Source: Pseudomonas sp. PA27(2017) (GTDB lineage Bacteria > Pseudomonadota > Gammaproteobacteria > Pseudomonadales > Pseudomonadaceae). Taken from it: a stretch of DNA of 64,000 nucleotides. The notes beneath the pieces are model-generated. The model was not told the origin of the DNA and did no database searches. It saw only the letters and a program-made list of their open reading frames with translations. The DNA lies in the NCBI RefSeq assembly GCF_001945445.1, contig NZ_MSXW01000026.1, positions 1 to 64,000 of the forward strand, read 5' to 3'. A program made the position numbers and the translations under genes. Positions 49,835 through 60,327 of the stretch are shown in pieces. Each line of letters begins with the position of its first letter. Position 1 is the stretch's first letter.

Positions 49835-50004
49835 GGTCGGGGCCTTGCGTGGGCAGTTCGGAGGCGCCGTGAAACGAGGTGGCGCTCAAACGATTCTTGG
49901 AATGGCCGGCGACGCGCCATGGCCTTATGGAATAGGGAGAATGGCGCGCGATAAAAGATTCAACCTGAAGGATCAGCGGCAGCTAGCCCATTGCCTCAGG
50001 CACG

Positions 50005-50038
50005 AAAAAGCCAGGCCGAGCAACGCTCGCCTGGCTTC
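50005..50038 (-). terminator. ladS terminator
   Basis: On the minus strand AAGCCAGGCGAGC-GTT-GCTCGGCCTGGCTT has an almost continuous stem and is followed by a T-run. It lies about 50 bases after the ladS stop. Confidence 0.8.
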
Positions 50039-50088
50039 ATCATCAGGTTTTCTGGAGATTGGTAGCTATGAGCGGGTAATTGACCCTG

Positions 50089-52491
50089 TCAAACCGTGCG
50101 GCACAGCACCCAATCGTGCAGCAGCACGCGCAGTTCGTCGAATTTCACCGGTTTGGCCAGGTAATCGCTCATCCCGGCCGCCAGGCACCGCTCACGATCC
50201 CCTGACTGGCTGTGGGCAGTGATCGCCAGCACCGGTAACGCGGTACACGCCGGCAACTGACGTATGGCGCGGCAAGTGGCGAAGCCGTCCATCACCGGCA
50301 TCTGGCAATCGAGCAGCACCGCGTCGATGGCCTCGCGCTGCAGGCACTCCAATGCCTCGTTGCCGTTATCCGCGGTGCGCACGCGGTAACCGAGCTTGAG
50401 CAGCATGCCGCGAATCACCAACTGGTTGATGGCGTTATCCTCGACCACCAGCACCGTGCACTGCTCGGGCGCACGCACCGCCGTGCCGGCGCTACGCCGC
50501 ACGGTGGGTTCTTCGGCGAGCGTCTTTACAGGTAGTGCCAGCGAGAGATCGAGGCGGAAGATGCTGCCGCCCGCTCCGGCGCGATTGGGCTCGTAGGCGA
50601 GACTGCCGCCCAGTAGATCGACCAGTTGCCGGCAGATGCTCAGGCCGATGCCCAAGCCGCCGTATTCACGGGTCATCGAAGTGTCGAGCTGATGAAAACG
50701 CCGATACAGGTCGGTCTCGCGGACGTTCTCCAGACCGATGCCGGCATCGATCACCTCGAAGCTCAGCGGCAGGCTGTCCGCGACCTGAGCATTGCTGCGC
50801 ACGCGCAGGCGAACCTTACCCACTGCGGTGAACTTGATGGCGTTATCGAGCAGGTAGCCCAGCGCCTGCGCCAACTTCTGCCCGTCGCCCTCGACGGTAT
50901 CGGGCAGACGCTCGTCGAGGTCCAGCTTGAAGTCCAGCCCCTTGGCGCGGGCCCGGCCCTCGAAGTTCGCGCACAAGCCGTCGAGCAGCCCGCGCAGGCT
51001 GAAGGTTTCCCGCCGCGGATAGAGCCGGCCGGCCTGCAGTTCGGTGAGCGCCAGAATGTCGTTGACCATCTGCATCATGTCCCGCGCAGAACGGGTCGCG
51101 GTCTTCTGATATTGCTCGACCTCGGGGTCCAGACGCAGGGTCTGCATCAGTTCCAGCGAGCCGATCACGCCGTTCATCGGCGTGCGCAGCTCGTGGGTGA
51201 CGGTGGCCAGGAAGTCATCCTTGAGGCGGTTGCTGTCGGCCAGTTCGTGGTTGAGCATCTCCAGCTTTGCGCTGGCGCTCTGCAGGATGCGCGCGCGCTC
51301 CTCTTTCATGCCGTTGATACGGTCGGCCAGGGCCAGGGACAGCAGCGCCACCTCGATGGCACTGCCGATCTGGCTGGCGTACATGGTCAGGAACACGTTG
51401 GGCAGGTAGCCGAGCACCATCAGCGTATTGACCACCCCGCCGAGCAGGAATGCCGCCCAGGCGATCAGGAAATATCGCGCCACCCGCATGCCGCGCCACC
51501 AGGCCAGTGCGCCGGCGATCGGCACCACCAGAGTGAACACCAGGGCCAGCACCGTGGCCAGGCGCAACGACAGGGCATAACTGACGCACAGCGCCAGCAC
51601 CATCACCAGGGCACCCCAGAGCATCAGCAGCAACAGGCTGCGGTCGACCCACGGGCTGTGCTCGCGGGTGTGCAGGAAGCTGCGCGCGAACTGGCAGCCG
51701 AACAGCGCCGTGGCGCCGATCAGAAACGGCGTGGCGGTGTTGGCCCACCAGGGATTGTCCGGCCAGAAGAACTCGATGCCGGCCCCATTTACCGACACCT
51801 GATACAACCCGAACGAGGCGATGTAGAAGATGTAATAGAGGTAGCTGGTGTCCCGCACGCTGATGAAGATGAACAGGTTGTAGATCGCCATCACCAGCAA
51901 CACGCCGTAGATGATGCCCAGCACATAGATACGCGCCGGCTGTTCTTCCAGGTAGGCGGCTGGCGACCACAGGCTCAGCGGCGCCTGGATCGAACCCTGG
52001 CTTTCCAGGCGCAGGTAGACGCGGCGCACCTGCTCGGGCTGGAACTCGAGGGCGAACAGGTAGTTGTTCTGGCGGATCTCGCGGCTGGAGAACGGCAATG
52101 CATCGCCGGTGCGATGAGTTAAGCGAAAGCGGCCATCGGCACCCTCTTCATAGAGTTCCAGATGATCCAGCGGCGGGTAGGCCAGTTCCAGCAGCCAGCT
52201 CTGCGGGTTGACGCTGGCCGCGCCGCGAGGCTGGTACCGAAGGTCGATGCGCAACCAGAATGCCGAACGCGAGTAGCCGGCATTCAACACTGCCTTGTCG
52301 TGCTGCCGGAAGCTACCCTGCAGGGCGCTGGAGGTCACGTCGTCGATGCTCTTGTCGCCGCGCACGTCCTCGAATACCGCGATGTGCTCGCCGAGCGGTA
52401 GGACGCGAGTGCGCTCGTCGAAGACCGCCGGCCCGGCCGCACTGGCCAGCAACGGGCAAAGCGCCAGAAGAAGGATCAGGAAAGAACGCAT
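50089..52491 (-). CDS. ladS: Hybrid sensor kinase LadS
   Basis: A membrane hybrid kinase of 800 residues. Signal peptide (1-19); periplasmic 7TMR-DISM extracellular domain 2 (about 25-170); seven membrane helices (about 185-390); HisKA with phospho-His433 (VTHELRTP); ATPase with N-box LLDNAIKF (Asn550), DAGIG and GGLGIGLSICRQL; and a C-terminal receiver with Asp728 (LLDCQMPVMDG) and Lys780. Architecture, length and position beside thiD-thiE-hemL match P. aeruginosa LadS, which acts through GacS/GacA to raise RsmY/RsmZ and promote sessile growth, reportedly in response to calcium. The name rests on synteny plus architecture. Confidence 0.82.
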   Translation of the reverse strand: MRSFLILLLALCPLLASAAGPAVFDERTRVLPLGEHIAVFEDVRGDKSIDDVTSSALQGSFRQHDKAVLNAGYSRSAFWLRIDLRYQPRGAASVNPQSWLLELAYPPLDHLELYEEGADGRFRLTHRTGDALPFSSREIRQNNYLFALEFQPEQVRRVYLRLESQGSIQAPLSLWSPAAYLEEQPARIYVLGIIYGVLLVMAIYNLFIFISVRDTSYLYYIFYIASFGLYQVSVNGAGIEFFWPDNPWWANTATPFLIGATALFGCQFARSFLHTREHSPWVDRSLLLLMLWGALVMVLALCVSYALSLRLATVLALVFTLVVPIAGALAWWRGMRVARYFLIAWAAFLLGGVVNTLMVLGYLPNVFLTMYASQIGSAIEVALLSLALADRINGMKEERARILQSASAKLEMLNHELADSNRLKDDFLATVTHELRTPMNGVIGSLELMQTLRLDPEVEQYQKTATRSARDMMQMVNDILALTELQAGRLYPRRETFSLRGLLDGLCANFEGRARAKGLDFKLDLDERLPDTVEGDGQKLAQALGYLLDNAIKFTAVGKVRLRVRSNAQVADSLPLSFEVIDAGIGLENVRETDLYRRFHQLDTSMTREYGGLGIGLSICRQLVDLLGGSLAYEPNRAGAGGSIFRLDLSLALPVKTLAEEPTVRRSAGTAVRAPEQCTVLVVEDNAINQLVIRGMLLKLGYRVRTADNGNEALECLQREAIDAVLLDCQMPVMDGFATCRAIRQLPACTALPVLAITAHSQSGDRERCLAAGMSDYLAKPVKFDELRVLLHDWVLCRTV

Positions 52492-52638
52492 GCAGCCCCG
52501 CAGATGACCATGTTATGCGATATCGGAAGGCCCCACGCCTTCGAGATGACAACGCCGTTCACAGCTCGACATATGAATGCCGGCAACTCTAGGGTTCTGG
52601 CTTGCGCATCGCAAGGGCGATGACGACCAAACGTCAGG

Positions 52639-53490
52639 TCAGGGCGCCGGCAGGCTCAACAGCGCCTTGGTGATGGCCTCGGCCAGATACTGGATGGAAA
52701 ACACCCCGCCGTGGGCCCAGGTATCGGGCATCGCCGCGAAACGGTCGGCACGCACGAACGGCATGGCCCGCCACTCGCGCGTCGCGAACAGCTGCGCCTG
52801 CCCGGCGAACGGCTCGATGTACAGCACCACGCCCTCCTCGATGCTCGCCAGGGCCTGCACCGGTAACAGCGCCTCACGCGGCTGCGGGTAGGCAGGCTGC
52901 AGATGCAGTTGCTGCAGGGCGTGGTCGATCATCGAGTCGCCGCCGTCGACGCGAACCGTGCTCGCCGATTTGAAACGGATCACCGCCACCTTGGGCAATC
53001 GACCGCGAAAGTGCTCGACCAGTTGGCGATGCAGCTCATCGACCTGCACCTGCATGGCCGCCAGTTCGCGCAGCGCGTGATCCTCACGGCCGAAGCGCTG
53101 GGCCAGCGCCAGGTAGTCGTCACGGGCGACCAGATAACTGTCGTGCTCCTGGGACGGGCTGCCATAGGCGGTGACGGGGGCGATGCGCGCCAACTTGTCG
53201 CGCATGCCTTCCAGCGGCTCGCCGATGACGATCAGGTCCGGCTTGAGTGCCGCCACCCGCTCGAGATCGGGCGCACGCTGCGGCCCTGCGCTGGGTACCT
53301 CAGCCGGCAACGGCGGGCGTGCCACCTGGGCGCGATACCGATCGGCATCGGCCACGGCGACCGGCGTGATGTCGAGTTTGAGCAGATGCTCGGTGGCCTC
53401 CCAGCTCAGCGCCACCACCCGCGGCTCGGCCTGGGCGAGGCCCGCCAGCAGGCAAAGCGACAATGAGACGCCACGCAACAGATTGTTCAT
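52639..53490 (-). CDS. Iron-siderophore-type ABC transporter substrate-binding protein
   Basis: A periplasmic binding protein of the FecB/FhuD class (Peripla_BP_2), 283 residues. The signal peptide ends near residue 21 (LAGLAQA), followed by RVVALSWEATEHLLKLDITPVAVAD and the ALKPDLIVIGEP strand, with a long rigid helix linking two lobes. No permease or ATPase gene is adjacent and I see no Fur-box-like repeat upstream, so it is an orphan here. The ligand could be a ferric siderophore, heme or cobalamin. It is divergent from thiD, with 263 bases between. Confidence 0.82.
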   Translation of the reverse strand: MNNLLRGVSLSLCLLAGLAQAEPRVVALSWEATEHLLKLDITPVAVADADRYRAQVARPPLPAEVPSAGPQRAPDLERVAALKPDLIVIGEPLEGMRDKLARIAPVTAYGSPSQEHDSYLVARDDYLALAQRFGREDHALRELAAMQVQVDELHRQLVEHFRGRLPKVAVIRFKSASTVRVDGGDSMIDHALQQLHLQPAYPQPREALLPVQALASIEEGVVLYIEPFAGQAQLFATREWRAMPFVRADRFAAMPDTWAHGGVFSIQYLAEAITKALLSLPAP

Positions 53491-53753
53491 GTCAGGCGCC
53501 TTCTTCCCTGTCGATACGTAAAAGTGCAGGCCTCGCGATCCGCGGGCAAGGCCATCCTACAAACACCCCTGGCGGGCCTCAAGACCATCGCGTGCCCGGT
53601 GCCCCGACCGCCGAACCGGCCTGGCCTCATCGCCGCCCATAAAATGATAAGCTCGCGCCCCATCCAAATGCCGCCTGCCATGTGCCGGTGCGAGCCCGAT
53701 CAACCCGGTACCGCGGCCACCGCCGTACCCGTAAACCGGAACCCGCGACACAG

Positions 53754-54587
53754 ATGATCGACTTTGGCCTCCCCGATTACCCCCGCAGCACCGCCCGCCT
53801 CGCTCCATCGCGCCCCGTGGTGCTGTGCCTGTCCGGTCACGACCCGAGCGGCGGCGCCGGCCTGCAGGCCGACATCGAAGCGCTGCTCGCCCAAGGCTGC
53901 CACGCAGCCCCGGCAGTCACCGCGCTGACCGTGCAGGACACCGTCGACGTCAGCGACTTCCGAGTGCTCGACCGCGACTGGGTACTGGCCCAGGCCCATG
54001 CGGTGATCGCCGACATGCCGGTGGCCGCGGTCAAGCTGGGTATGCTCGGCTCGGTGGAGATGGTCGACACCGTGCTCATGATCATGGCCAAGCTGCCCGG
54101 TATCCCACTGGTCTGCGATCCGGTGCTGCGCGCTGGCGGCGGCGGCGCCCTGGGCAAGGAGGATGTCGGCTACGCCATGCGCGAACGCCTGTTCGCCGCC
54201 TCCACCATCGCCACGCCGAATCTGCCCGAGGCGCGCATTCTCGCCGAGCTGCCCGATGGCAACGCTGACCAGTGCGCTGAAAAGCTGCTGCCCCATATCG
54301 AGCACTTGCTGATCACCGGCGGTCACGGCGACGAAAGCGAGGTCCATAACCGCCTGTACCTGCGCGACGGCAGCCGCCATGATTTCACCTGCCCACGCCT
54401 GCCCGGCAGCTACCATGGCTCGGGCTGCACCCTGGCCAGCACCCTGGCCGGCCGCCTGGCCCTCGGTCAGGATCTGATCGGCGCCGTGCAGACCGCCCTG
54501 GATTACACCTGGCGCACCCTGCGCGATGCCGAACAGCCAGGGCGCGGCCAGTTCGTGCCGCGCCGCCTGCCACTGGATCTCAACTGA
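53754..54587 (+). CDS. thiD: Hydroxymethylpyrimidine/phosphomethylpyrimidine kinase
   Basis: Phosphorylates HMP and HMP-P in thiamine synthesis. 277 residues of the ribokinase fold: [21 protein letters not shown] near residue 25, [15 protein letters not shown], and the C-terminal [16 protein letters not shown] with the catalytic-loop Cys. I chose ATG 53754, which gives a protein about 12 residues longer than the P. aeruginosa form; no clear ribosome site settles the start. The stop overlaps the thiE ATG by one base. No TPP riboswitch is visible upstream. Confidence 0.95.
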   Translation: MIDFGLPDYPRSTARLAPSRPVVLCLSGHDPSGGAGLQADIEALLAQGCHAAPAVTALTVQDTVDVSDFRVLDRDWVLAQAHAVIADMPVAAVKLGMLGSVEMVDTVLMIMAKLPGIPLVCDPVLRAGGGGALGKEDVGYAMRERLFAASTIATPNLPEARILAELPDGNADQCAEKLLPHIEHLLITGGHGDESEVHNRLYLRDGSRHDFTCPRLPGSYHGSGCTLASTLAGRLALGQDLIGAVQTALDYTWRTLRDAEQPGRGQFVPRRLPLDLN

Positions 54588-55228
54588 TGGCCACGCACGG
54601 CAAACTGCGCGGCCTCTACGCGATTACCGACAGCCAATTGCTCGCCGGCGGCAAGCTGCTGCCCTATGTAGAGGCCGCTTTGGCCGGTGGCGCACGACTG
54701 TTGCAATACCGCGACAAGTCCACCGACGAAGCACGCCGCCTGCGCGAAGCCGAGGCACTGCGTACGCTGTGCGAAAACCACGGCGCCGAACTGATCATCA
54801 ATGACGACGCCGAACTGGCGGCGCGCCTTGGCGTCGGCCTGCACCTCGGCCAGCAGGACGGTTCGCTGGCAGCAGCCCGCGCCCTGCTCGGCCGCCAGGC
54901 GATCATTGGCGGCACCTGCCACGCCCAACTCGCCCTGGCCGAACAGGCGGCCGGCGAAGGCGCCAGCTACGTGGCCTTCGGCCGCTTCTTCAATTCACTG
55001 ACCAAACCCGGCGCCCCAGCCGCCACGCTGGATCTGCTCGAGGCCGCCAAAGCCCGCGTGGCCCTGCCGATCGTCGCCATCGGCGGCGTCGACCTGCACA
55101 ACGCCGCCCCGCTGATCGAACGTGGCGCCAGCATGATCGCCGTGATCCACGCCTTGTTCGCCGCCGATTCACCCGCCGAGGTCGAGCATCGCGCGCGTGC
55201 CTTCAGCGCCCTGTTCGAATCGAACTGA
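54587..55228 (+). CDS. thiE: Thiamine-phosphate synthase
   Basis: Joins HMP diphosphate and thiazole phosphate to form thiamine phosphate. 213 residues of a TIM-barrel: [11 protein letters not shown] at the start, diphosphate-binding [36 protein letters not shown], and the C-terminal [13 protein letters not shown]. It is coupled to thiD through a TGATG overlap and precedes hemL by 24 bases. Confidence 0.96.
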   Translation: MATHGKLRGLYAITDSQLLAGGKLLPYVEAALAGGARLLQYRDKSTDEARRLREAEALRTLCENHGAELIINDDAELAARLGVGLHLGQQDGSLAAARALLGRQAIIGGTCHAQLALAEQAAGEGASYVAFGRFFNSLTKPGAPAATLDLLEAAKARVALPIVAIGGVDLHNAAPLIERGASMIAVIHALFAADSPAEVEHRARAFSALFESN

Positions 55229-55252
55229 CTGACCTTTTTTCAGGAGACCCCA

Positions 55253-56542
55253 ATGTCCCGCTCCGAAACGCTATTCGCCAACGCCCAGAAACACATTCCC
55301 GGCGGTGTGAACTCGCCCGTGCGCGCCTTCAAGAGCGTGGGCGGCACGCCACTGTTCTTCAAGCACGCCGAAGGCGCCTACGTCACCGATGAAGACGACA
55401 AGCGCTACGTCGACTACGTCGGCTCCTGGGGCCCGATGATCCTCGGCCATAGCCACCCGGACGTGCTCGACGCCGTGCGCCGCCAGCTCGACCACGGCCT
55501 GTCCTACGGCGCGCCGACCGCCATGGAAACCGAGATGGCCGACCTGGTCTGCTCGATCGTGCCGTCCATGGAGATGGTGCGCATGGTCAGCTCGGGCACC
55601 GAAGCGACGATGAGCGCCATCCGCCTGGCCCGCGGCTACACCGGCCGCGACGCGATCATCAAGTTCGAAGGCTGCTACCACGGCCACTCCGACAGCCTGC
55701 TGGTCAAGGCCGGCTCCGGCCTGCTGACCCAGGGCGTACCCAGTTCGGCGGGTGTACCGGCGGATTTCGCCAAGCACACCCTGACCCTGCCGTTCAACGA
55801 TATCGCCGCGGTCGAAAAGACCCTGAGCGAAGTCGGCCAGACCGTCGCCTGCATCATCGTCGAACCGGTGGCCGGCAACATGAACTGCGTGCCGCCAGCG
55901 CCGGGCTTCCTCGAAGGCCTGCGCGAGCAGTGCGACCAGCACGGCGTGGTGCTGATCTTCGACGAAGTGATGACCGGTTTCCGCGTCGCCCTCGGCGGCG
56001 CTCAGGCCCACTACGGCGTCACCCCGGACCTGTCGACCTTCGGCAAGATCGTCGGCGGCGGCATGCCGGTGGGTTGCTTCGGTGGCAAGCGCGCGATCAT
56101 GGAGCGCATCGCGCCGCTCGGCCCGGTCTACCAGGCCGGTACGCTGTCGGGTAATCCGCTGGCCATGGCCGCTGGCCTGACCACCCTGAAACTGATCAGC
56201 CGCCCGGGCTTCCACGCCGAGCTCGCCGACTACACAAGTCGCCTGCTGCAGGGCCTGCAGGATCGCGCCGATGCCGCCGGCATCCCGTTCGTCACCACCC
56301 AGGCAGGCGGCATGTTCGGTCTGTACTTCAGCGGCGCCGACGATATCGTTACTTTCGATGACGTGATGGCCAGTGACGCCGAGCGCTTCAAGCGCTTCTT
56401 CCACCTGATGCTCGACGGTGGCGTGTACCTGGCACCGAGCGCCTTCGAGGCCGGTTTCACCTCCATCGCCCATGGCGAAGCCGAGCTGAAACTGACCCTG
56501 GACGCGGCCGAGCGCGCCTTCGCGGCCCTCAAGCAGGCGTGA
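55253..56542 (+). CDS. hemL: Glutamate-1-semialdehyde 2,1-aminomutase
   Basis: Converts glutamate-1-semialdehyde to 5-aminolevulinate, feeding heme synthesis. 429 residues of PLP fold type [35 protein letters not shown], and the PLP lysine Lys265 in [15 protein letters not shown], the position known from E. coli. An AGGAG ribosome site lies just upstream. It is the third gene of the thiD-thiE-hemL set. Confidence 0.98.
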   Translation: MSRSETLFANAQKHIPGGVNSPVRAFKSVGGTPLFFKHAEGAYVTDEDDKRYVDYVGSWGPMILGHSHPDVLDAVRRQLDHGLSYGAPTAMETEMADLVCSIVPSMEMVRMVSSGTEATMSAIRLARGYTGRDAIIKFEGCYHGHSDSLLVKAGSGLLTQGVPSSAGVPADFAKHTLTLPFNDIAAVEKTLSEVGQTVACIIVEPVAGNMNCVPPAPGFLEGLREQCDQHGVVLIFDEVMTGFRVALGGAQAHYGVTPDLSTFGKIVGGGMPVGCFGGKRAIMERIAPLGPVYQAGTLSGNPLAMAAGLTTLKLISRPGFHAELADYTSRLLQGLQDRADAAGIPFVTTQAGGMFGLYFSGADDIVTFDDVMASDAERFKRFFHLMLDGGVYLAPSAFEAGFTSIAHGEAELKLTLDAAERAFAALKQA

Positions 56543-56549
56543 GCGAAGT

Positions 56550-56610
56550 GGCGCCGTTCGGCGCCTGAGGTGAACGGCAGGTGGCCCGAATGGTTCTCTG
56601 GTAGGCCACC
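56550..56610 (+). terminator. Hairpins after hemL
   Basis: Two stems: GGCGCC-GTTC-GGCGCC at 56550-56565 and GGTGGCC...GGCCACC at 56580-56610. No T-run follows either, so termination is uncertain. Confidence 0.35.
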
Positions 56611-56690
56611 GCCGCGCATCGACGCACTCTATCGGGCACCGGTAGCGACTGCCCTTGCGCCAGCTTGGGGCAGAAAAGCCGGCAAACACT

Positions 56691-56720
56691 TTGTAAGAAC
56701 GGTGTCGCTTATTTCATAAT
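56691..56720 (+). promoter_or_regulatory. Candidate promoter for the Sel1-repeat gene
   Basis: TTGTAA, an 18-base spacer, then CATAAT. Initiation would fall near 56727, about 60 bases before the ATG. Confidence 0.45.
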
Positions 56721-56787
56721 GTGATGCCGAGCCCAATTGGCTTCGTCATCCATCCACCTGTCAGCCTGTCGAGGTATCCGGATCTTC

Positions 56788-57336
56788 ATGAAGCGCACCG
56801 GCCGCACCCTGTCCCTGGGCTGCCTGTTGCTCCTGCTGCCAACGCTCGGCGTGGCGGATGGAAACTCATTGCTGATCCCGGCGACCGGGAGCTGCTCGCT
56901 CAACGTCGCCGCCGAAGACCTGCCCGCCGCGCTGCAAGCCTGCCAACAGAGCGCCGAAGGTGGCGATGCGCAGGCTCAGTACGAGCTGGGTGAATTCTAC
57001 TACGAAGGCCGCTCCGGCGAACGCGACCTGCCCCAGGCGCTGAGCTGGTTCGAACACGCCTCCCTGCAGGGCCATGCCCAGGCGCAATATCGCCTGGGCA
57101 TGATGTTCTTTCGTGGCGAAGGCGTGGCAGCCAACAACGTGCAGGCCTACATCGTGCTGAAGATGGCCGCGGTCAACGGCTCGGACGAAGCGATGGACGG
57201 TGCTGACGAAGTGGCCATGCAGATGCCCCGCGCCGAGCAGGAAGTCGCCACCCAGGTGCTGGGGCAGATCTTCCGCAATTACCTGCAGGAGCTACAGGCT
57301 GCCGACAGCCTGTCGCCCTTCGCCCCACTCAAGTAA
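56788..57336 (+). CDS. Secreted Sel1/TPR-like repeat protein
   Basis: A 182-residue periplasmic protein. The signal peptide (MKRTGRTLSLGCLLLLLPTLGVAD) is followed by at least two Sel1-like repeats, recognisable as A-x-YELGEFYYEGRSGERDLPQALSWFEHAS and AQYRLGMMFFRGEGVAANNVQAYIVLKMAA. Such repeats mediate protein contacts; no partner is known. I chose ATG 56788 because it begins the signal peptide. It is convergent with the DUF1820 gene, 28 bases apart. Confidence 0.85.
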   Translation: MKRTGRTLSLGCLLLLLPTLGVADGNSLLIPATGSCSLNVAAEDLPAALQACQQSAEGGDAQAQYELGEFYYEGRSGERDLPQALSWFEHASLQGHAQAQYRLGMMFFRGEGVAANNVQAYIVLKMAAVNGSDEAMDGADEVAMQMPRAEQEVATQVLGQIFRNYLQELQAADSLSPFAPLK

Positions 57337-57364
57337 TCAATCGATCAGCGGCGCTTTTCGCCTC

Positions 57365-57691
57365 TCACTTTTCCGGCAAGGGCGGCATCGGAAATGGCAT
57401 GACGTTGCCGCCGCCCTTGGCCTCGCTGATCTTTGGCGTACCCAGGCGCTCGACCTCGTCGATCCGCACGATCGAATGCATCGGCACGAAGCTGCGCACT
57501 ACCCCGTCGAACTGCGCCTTGAGCTTCTCTTCGCTGGGGTCGACCACCAGTTGCGAGCGCTCACCGAATACGAACTCCTCGATTTCCAGGAACCCCCACA
57601 GATCGCTCTGGAAGATCTGCTTGGCGTACATCTCGTACACCTGGCCCTGATTGAGAAAGATCACCTTGTAGATGGGGTCGCGCTTGGTCAT
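57365..57691 (-). CDS. DUF1820 family protein
   Basis: A 108-residue conserved protein of unknown function. The family block YKVIFLNQGQVYEMYAKQIFQSDLWGFLEIEEFVFGER is at the N-terminus, followed by a basic/hydrophobic strand region IVRIDEVERLGTPK and a Gly/Pro-rich tail ending FPMPPLPEK. No signal peptide or membrane segment. I chose ATG 57691 as the start of the conserved block. It is divergent from miaB, about 150 bases apart, a stable neighbourhood in pseudomonads. Confidence 0.85.
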   Translation of the reverse strand: MTKRDPIYKVIFLNQGQVYEMYAKQIFQSDLWGFLEIEEFVFGERSQLVVDPSEEKLKAQFDGVVRSFVPMHSIVRIDEVERLGTPKISEAKGGGNVMPFPMPPLPEK

Positions 57692-57841
57692 GGGTAACGA
57701 ACGGCTGGCTGTGCTATGAAAGGGCGCGAATCTTAGCACGCCGCTGCATCGCCTCGTCGCCCCTCCCGTCCTGCGCCTGTGGCCTCGAACGGCCAACCCA
57801 CCTATAATCCGCGGTCATTTTTTCACCGCCGACGAATCGCC

Positions 57842-59176
57842 ATGACCAAGAAGCTCTATATCGAAACCCACGGTTGCCAGATGAACGAGTACGACAGCTC
57901 GCGCATGGTCGACCTGCTGGGCGAGCATCAGGCCCTGGAAGTCACCGATCGGCCGGAAGACGCTGACGTCATCCTGCTCAATACCTGTTCGATCCGCGAA
58001 AAGGCCCAGGACAAGGTGTTCTCCCAGCTTGGCCGCTGGCGCGAGCTGAAGCTGGAGAACCCCGATCTGGTGATCGGCGTCGGCGGCTGCGTGGCCAGCC
58101 AGGAAGGCGCGGCGATCCGTGACCGTGCGCCCTACGTCGATGTGGTGTTCGGCCCGCAAACCCTGCACCGCTTGCCGGAGATGATCGACGCCGCACGGGT
58201 GACCAAGACCGCCCAGGTGGACATTTCCTTCCCAGAGATCGAGAAGTTCGATCGCCTGCCCGAGCCGCGCGTGGATGGCCCCAGCGCCTTCGTTTCGGTG
58301 ATGGAAGGCTGCAGCAAGTACTGCACCTTCTGCGTGGTGCCCTACACCCGCGGTGAGGAAGTCAGTCGCCCGCTGGACGACGTGCTTGGCGAAATCATCC
58401 ACCTGGCCGAGAACGGCGTGCGCGAAGTGACCCTGCTGGGCCAGAACGTCAACGGCTACCGCGGCGAAACCCGTGATGGCGGCATCGCCGACTTCGCCGA
58501 ACTGCTGTATCTGGTGGCGGCCGTCGACGGCATCGACCGCATCCGCTACACCACCAGCCACCCGCTGGAATTCTCCGACGCGCTGATCAAGGCCCACGCC
58601 GAAATCCCCGAACTGGTGAAATTCCTGCACCTGCCGGTGCAGTCGGGCTCGGACCGCATCCTGGCGGCCATGAAGCGCAACCACACCGCGCTGGAATACA
58701 AGTCGCGCATCCGCAAGCTCAAGGCGGCGGTGCCGGACATCGTCATCAGCTCGGACTTCATCATCGGCTTCCCCGGCGAGACCGAAAAGGACTTCGAACA
58801 GACCATGAAGCTGGTGCAGGACGTCGGCTTCGACTTCTCCTACTCCTTCGTCTACAGCTCGCGCCCGGGCACGCCGGCAGCCGATCTGGTCGACGACACC
58901 CCGGAGGAGGTCAAGAAGCAGCGCCTGCAGATCCTGCAGAACCGCCTCAACCAGCAGGGCTTCGAGAACAGCCGGCGCATGGTCGGCAGCGTGCAGCGCA
59001 TCCTGGTCAGCGACTTCTCGAAAAAGGACCCGGGCAAGCTGCAGGGCAAGACCGAGAACAACCGCTTCGTCAACTTCCCGTGCGACAACCCGCGCCTGAT
59101 CGGCCAGTTCGTCGACGTGCATATCGACGAGGCGCTTCCGCACTCCTTACGCGGCACACTCATCGAACGTCATTGA
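57842..59176 (+). CDS. miaB: tRNA-2-methylthio-N6-dimethylallyladenosine synthase MiaB
   Basis: A radical-SAM enzyme that adds methylthio to i6A37 of tRNAs reading UNN codons. 444 residues: N-terminal UPF0004 domain with cluster cysteines Cys12, Cys49 and Cys83; radical-SAM domain with Cys157, Cys161 and Cys164 (GCSKYCTFC); and a C-terminal TRAM domain (about 375-440). Start [19 protein letters not shown] matches the family. It leads the miaB-ybeZ-ybeY-ybeX-lnt series. Confidence 0.98.
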   Translation: MTKKLYIETHGCQMNEYDSSRMVDLLGEHQALEVTDRPEDADVILLNTCSIREKAQDKVFSQLGRWRELKLENPDLVIGVGGCVASQEGAAIRDRAPYVDVVFGPQTLHRLPEMIDAARVTKTAQVDISFPEIEKFDRLPEPRVDGPSAFVSVMEGCSKYCTFCVVPYTRGEEVSRPLDDVLGEIIHLAENGVREVTLLGQNVNGYRGETRDGGIADFAELLYLVAAVDGIDRIRYTTSHPLEFSDALIKAHAEIPELVKFLHLPVQSGSDRILAAMKRNHTALEYKSRIRKLKAAVPDIVISSDFIIGFPGETEKDFEQTMKLVQDVGFDFSYSFVYSSRPGTPAADLVDDTPEEVKKQRLQILQNRLNQQGFENSRRMVGSVQRILVSDFSKKDPGKLQGKTENNRFVNFPCDNPRLIGQFVDVHIDEALPHSLRGTLIERH

Positions 59177-59307
59177 ACAATCAGCCGGCTGTCCGCATAT
59201 CGTGATGACGCGCCAGGTGCAGCGCGGCGGTCAGCCGCGCTTTCACTCGTCCCTGGCTAGCGCTATTCTCTCCCTTCCATTCAGCCGACGGCGGCCTTAA
59301 AACGACC

Positions 59308-60327
59308 TTGAATACCACCTCGACACCTCATCGCTTCACCCTCGAGCCCTTCGAAGCCAAGCGCTTCGCCAACCTCAGCGGGCAATTCGACGAGCACCTG
59401 CGCCTGATCGAATCGCGCCTGGGCATCGAGATCCGCAACCGCGGCAACCAGTTCGAGCTGCTTGGCGAGGCCGGCCAGACCCTGTCTGCCGAGAACCTGC
59501 TGCGCCGCCTGTACCGTGAAACCGACAGCACCGAACTTTCGCCTGACATGGTGCACCTGTTCCTGCAGGAATCGGGTATCGAGGAACTCAACAGCCCCAG
59601 CAGCCACACCGACGTCGCCCTGCGCACGCGCAAGGGCATGATTCGTCCGCGCGGCGCCAACCAGCAGCGCTACGTCAAGGCGATCCTCGACCACGACATC
59701 AACTTCGGCATCGGCCCGGCCGGTACCGGCAAAACCTACCTGGCCGTGGCCGCCGCCGTGGACGCCCTGGAGCGCGAGCAGATCCGCCGCATCCTGCTGG
59801 TGCGCCCGGCGGTCGAGGCTGGCGAGAAGCTCGGTTTCCTGCCTGGCGACCTGTCGCAGAAGATCGACCCATACCTGCGCCCGCTCTACGACGCCCTGTA
59901 CGAGATGCTCGGCTTCGAGCAGGTGGCCAAGCTGATCGAGAAGCAGGTGATCGAAGTCGCTCCGCTGGCCTACATGCGCGGCCGCACGCTGAACAACAGC
60001 TTCATCATTCTCGATGAGAGCCAGAACACCACCATGGAACAGATGAAGATGTTCCTGACCCGTATCGGTTTCGGCTCCACCGCGGTGATCACCGGCGACG
60101 TCACCCAGGTCGACCTGCCGCGCGGCACCAAGAGCGGCCTCAAGCACGTCATCGAAGTGCTCAGGGACGTGCCGGGCATCAGCTTCACCCACTTCCTGCC
60201 CAAGGACGTGGTGCGCCACCCATTGGTGCAGCGCATCGTCGAGGCCTACGAGCGCTTCGATGCCGACCACCAGCCGTTCGACCGCCGCCCGGCGGACAAC
60301 GATCCGGGAGCGCGCTCCGAGCCATGA
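59308..60327 (+). CDS. ybeZ: PhoH-like ATPase YbeZ
   Basis: A cytoplasmic ATPase that works with the RNase YbeY in ribosome and RNA quality control. 339 residues: N-terminal KH-like region (about 15-95), Walker A GPAGTGKT (136-143) and Walker [10 protein letters not shown]. The start codon is TTG at 59308, the only one that gives the conserved N-terminus ([16 protein letters not shown]); an ATG start would remove it. The end overlaps ybeY by four bases. Confidence 0.93.
   Translation: MNTTSTPHRFTLEPFEAKRFANLSGQFDEHLRLIESRLGIEIRNRGNQFELLGEAGQTLSAENLLRRLYRETDSTELSPDMVHLFLQESGIEELNSPSSHTDVALRTRKGMIRPRGANQQRYVKAILDHDINFGIGPAGTGKTYLAVAAAVDALEREQIRRILLVRPAVEAGEKLGFLPGDLSQKIDPYLRPLYDALYEMLGFEQVAKLIEKQVIEVAPLAYMRGRTLNNSFIILDESQNTTMEQMKMFLTRIGFGSTAVITGDVTQVDLPRGTKSGLKHVIEVLRDVPGISFTHFLPKDVVRHPLVQRIVEAYERFDADHQPFDRRPADNDPGARSEP

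Noticed and set aside
49596..50222. An open frame running from antisense of the oxidase gene into antisense of ladS, with an internal MARDKRFNLKD start at 49941
   Set aside because: Most of it overlaps two well-supported genes and a terminator; only about 150 bases are free, and no ribosome site precedes the internal ATG.
53491..53753. A TPP riboswitch or Fur box upstream of thiD and the binding-protein gene
   Set aside because: No CUGAGA-type TPP core and no GATAAT-like iron-box repeat could be found by eye.
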